8,286 nt of DNA, from contig DKOG01000103.1 of assembly GCA_002469915.1 (NCBI GenBank), positions 1 to 8,286 of the forward strand, in the 5' to 3' direction. The stretch is from Bacteroidetes bacterium UBA7368 (GTDB taxonomy: Bacteria; Bacteroidota; Rhodothermia; Rhodothermales; UBA10348). This document shows, piece after piece, positions 6,795 through 8,286 of this stretch; within the stretch, counting starts at the first letter, position 1; each line of letters begins with the position of its first letter. Below the pieces are notes generated by a model that was not told where the DNA came from, ran no database searches, and saw nothing but the letters and a program-made list of their open reading frames with translations. Position numbers and translations under genes: made by a program.

Positions 6795-6908
6795 GCTCGC
6801 TCGGTAGTCATTCCAGAGTTACTGAATGGAAAACGATGGTACGGAGTCTTTTATTACGAGTTTCTACCAACATTTTGTAAAACCACCCCATTTTGACCAT
6901 TTTGATTC
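6795..6908. promoter_or_regulatory. Divergent promoter region between HtrA-type and carbamoylase-type genes
   Basis: These 114 A/T-rich bases must hold the start signals for both outward genes. On the minus strand, TTTACA (6881-6876) and TAATAA (6856-6851) resemble sigma-70 boxes, but the 19-base spacer is long. That would place the HtrA transcript start about 50 bases before its ATG. On the plus strand I see no good -10/-35 pair and no Bacteroidota-type TAnnTTTG box. Neither gene has a clear Shine-Dalgarno sequence; the HtrA gene has only GAGCGAG close to its ATG. Confidence 0.4.
6871..6905 (+). repeat. Three phased CATTTTG direct repeats before the carbamoylase-type gene
   Basis: CATTTTG occurs at 6871-6877, 6889-6895 and 6898-6904, with starts 18 and 9 bases apart. 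The last two are part of a perfect 9-base tandem, CCATTTTGA, at 6888-6896 and 6897-6905. The array ends four bases before the ATG at 6909, where a ribosome binding site would normally lie. It could be a protein-binding array, an unstructured leader that helps initiation, or chance in A/T-rich DNA. Confidence 0.5.
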
Positions 6909-8126
6909 ATGTCCACTTTACGAATCAACTCTGAGAGACTCCATAACCGCATGGAGATGCTAGCCAAAATCGGTGCAAGGCCGGATGGCGGTGTATGCCG
7001 TCTCGCCTTTTCTCAGCTAGATCTCGACGGTCGCACCTACGTTCGAGACCTTATGGAGGAGGCCGGACTGGAGGTAAGAATAGACGCGGTAGGGAATTTG
7101 TTCGGGATCTGGCACTCCGCGAGTGCACAACCAGCTCTCATGGTGGGTTCACATACTGACACCGTAGCCACAGGAGGCCAATATGATGGTGCTTTAGGCG
7201 TGCTGGCAGCCTTAGAAGCGGTACAAACCATCCTAGAACACGAAGCCGGAAGTCAGCAAACACTCATCGTCGCCTCGTTTGTCAACGAAGAGGGCGTTCG
7301 ATTTATGCCCGACATGATGGGAAGCCTCTATTTCACCGGTGAATTATCACTTGCACAGGTTCGGTCCTCAGAGGACTCCCAAGGTATTAGTATTGGGCAA
7401 GAACTAGATCGCCTTTCCTACGCCGGGTCTGATTCGCTAGACGACATCCCAGTTGGCGCTTTCCTTGAATTGCATATAGAGCAAGGACCCGTACTGGAAG
7501 AAGAAAATCTCGAAATAGGGGTCGTTACTGGAGTACAAGGATTATCCTGGACAGAGGTCACCGTTCGTGGAGCATCCAATCATGCTGGCACCACGCCTAT
7601 GCGGCTTAGAAAAGATGCCGGTCGCGTATCGAATACCCTGATGTATGATCTGCAAGATCTTACCAGTCAGATCGAAAACCTGCGCCTCACCATCGGATCG
7701 GTTCACTACCATCCAAATCTGGTCAATGTCATTGCCAATGAGGTACGCTTCACGATTGATGCCCGACATCCCGACCTGAGTATGCTGCAGGAAACGGAGC
7801 GTCGAATTGCTCAGATTCTGGACTCTCAAACAGATTGCTTTATAGACTATCACTCTATTGCCAAGGTAAATCCCCTAAAGTTCTCACATCAAATTGTAAG
7901 CGCGGTTCAAGAGGCCGCAGATCATCTCGCACTACCGGCGAAGCAAATGATTAGTGGCGCTGGTCATGATGCACAAATTCTTGGCGCACAACTCCCTGCA
8001 GGGATGATATTCATACCTAGCCGAAACGGTATCAGCCATAGTATCGAAGAATACTCTACGCCCTCCCAAGTCGAGAATGGCGCCAATGTGCTACTCCACG
8101 CTATTCAAACAATGGCTAATCAATAG
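6909..8126 (+). CDS. M20-family amidohydrolase, hydantoinase/carbamoylase type (Zn-dependent)
   Basis: Members of this family remove the carbamoyl or a similar amide group from N-carbamoyl-L-amino acids, beta-ureidopropionate, allantoate or ureidoglycolate, using two metal ions in the cytoplasm. The 405 residues are full length and there is no signal peptide. The metal-site motifs are all present: GSHTDTV (His82), GGQYDGALGV (bridging Asp93), VNEEGVRF (general base Glu127, ligand Glu128), ELHIEQGP (His189) and GISHSIEEY (His377). The lid/dimer domain at about 210-325 carries GASNHAGTTPM (His225), NVIANEV (272-278) and DARHPD (Arg286), the usual substrate-binding positions. SGAGHDAQ (349-356) is also typical. 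The motifs place it in the carbamoylase/allantoate-amidohydrolase group but do not decide the substrate. No hydantoinase, uricase or allantoinase gene is present in the window. The start has no Shine-Dalgarno sequence, but the N-terminus fits the family. The stop overlaps an opposing gene by 11 bases. Confidence 0.95.
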   Translation: MSTLRINSERLHNRMEMLAKIGARPDGGVCRLAFSQLDLDGRTYVRDLMEEAGLEVRIDAVGNLFGIWHSASAQPALMVGSHTDTVATGGQYDGALGVLAALEAVQTILEHEAGSQQTLIVASFVNEEGVRFMPDMMGSLYFTGELSLAQVRSSEDSQGISIGQELDRLSYAGSDSLDDIPVGAFLELHIEQGPVLEEENLEIGVVTGVQGLSWTEVTVRGASNHAGTTPMRLRKDAGRVSNTLMYDLQDLTSQIENLRLTIGSVHYHPNLVNVIANEVRFTIDARHPDLSMLQETERRIAQILDSQTDCFIDYHSIAKVNPLKFSHQIVSAVQEAADHLALPAKQMISGAGHDAQILGAQLPAGMIFIPSRNGISHSIEEYSTPSQVENGANVLLHAIQTMANQ

Positions 8127-8286
8127 ACAGGATCTGCCTAACAGATTGCTGGTCTCGAACCAGCTTATCCGCTTCTTGAATCCACTCGTCCTGCGCCACT
8201 TCAGCAGCAATCTTCTCCGATTCATCCAGTACACGAAGACGTATTTGAGACTGAATACGCGAGACGATCTCGGGACGAAGCTGGGC
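8116..8286 (-). CDS. C-terminal end of an unidentified protein (partial)
   Basis: On the minus strand the frame is open from the window edge to a TAG at 8118-8116, giving the last 56 residues of a protein. I do not recognise it. The tail is strongly charged and almost free of Pro, Gly and Cys, and reads as long helices (11 Asp/Glu and 8 Lys/Arg, with segments such as RIQSQIRLRVLDE and EWIQEADKLVRDQQSV). Such a tail would fit the C-terminal helices of an S41-type processing protease, among others, but this is only a loose resemblance. The G-starting codons are typical of a real frame. The antisense frame with the same codon boundaries is also open but has no ATG. It overlaps the carbamoylase-type gene tail to tail by 11 bases, with no terminator between them. 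Confidence 0.7.
   Translation of the reverse strand, partial: AQLRPEIVSRIQSQIRLRVLDESEKIAAEVAQDEWIQEADKLVRDQQSVRQILSID

Overview
The window reads as an ordinary chromosomal stretch from a Bacteroidota-like bacterium, most plausibly a free-living Rhodothermota/Balneolota or related marine lineage. This is inferred from protein style and not from any marker gene. The main clue is a large TonB-dependent receptor that opens with a carboxypeptidase-regulatory-like domain. Most starts also lack a clear Shine-Dalgarno sequence, and one lipoprotein signal is followed by Asp. Base composition is roughly balanced and codon style looks even throughout. No tRNA, rRNA, CRISPR array, insertion sequence or phage gene is visible.

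Layout from left to right. Positions 2-955 (+) hold the C-terminal part of an N-acyl-D-amino-acid deacylase (D-aminoacylase) family amidohydrolase whose start lies outside the window. A 188-base gap with two inverted repeats follows. Positions 1144-3927 (+) encode a 927-residue TonB-dependent outer-membrane receptor with two unusual alanine-rich insertions in its barrel. A very strong hairpin terminator closes it at 3958-3993. Positions 4084-4746 (+) are ribulose-phosphate 3-epimerase (rpe), preceded by two tiny head-to-tail ORFs. Eleven bases later comes an exported M23 (LytM-type) metallopeptidase at 4758-5651, probably co-transcribed with rpe. Convergent to it at 5661-6794 (-) is an HtrA/Deg-type serine protease with a lipoprotein signal and one PDZ domain. 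A 114-base divergent promoter region with a repeated CATTTTG motif separates it from 6909-8126 (+), an M20-type amidohydrolase of the hydantoinase/carbamoylase family. Its 3' end overlaps by 11 bases the tail of an opposing gene (8116-8286, -), of which only the last 56 codons are present.

Functionally the window falls into two themes. One is scavenging of blocked amino acids or related amides (D-aminoacylase-like enzyme, receptor, carbamoylase-like enzyme). The other is envelope maintenance (M23 peptidase, HtrA protease). rpe is central carbon metabolism. Links between the scavenging genes are inferred only from proximity. I found no clear sign of a wholly new system. The points most worth a second look are the paired alanine-rich inserts in the receptor, the coupled mini-ORFs before rpe, and the phased CATTTTG repeats before the carbamoylase-like gene.
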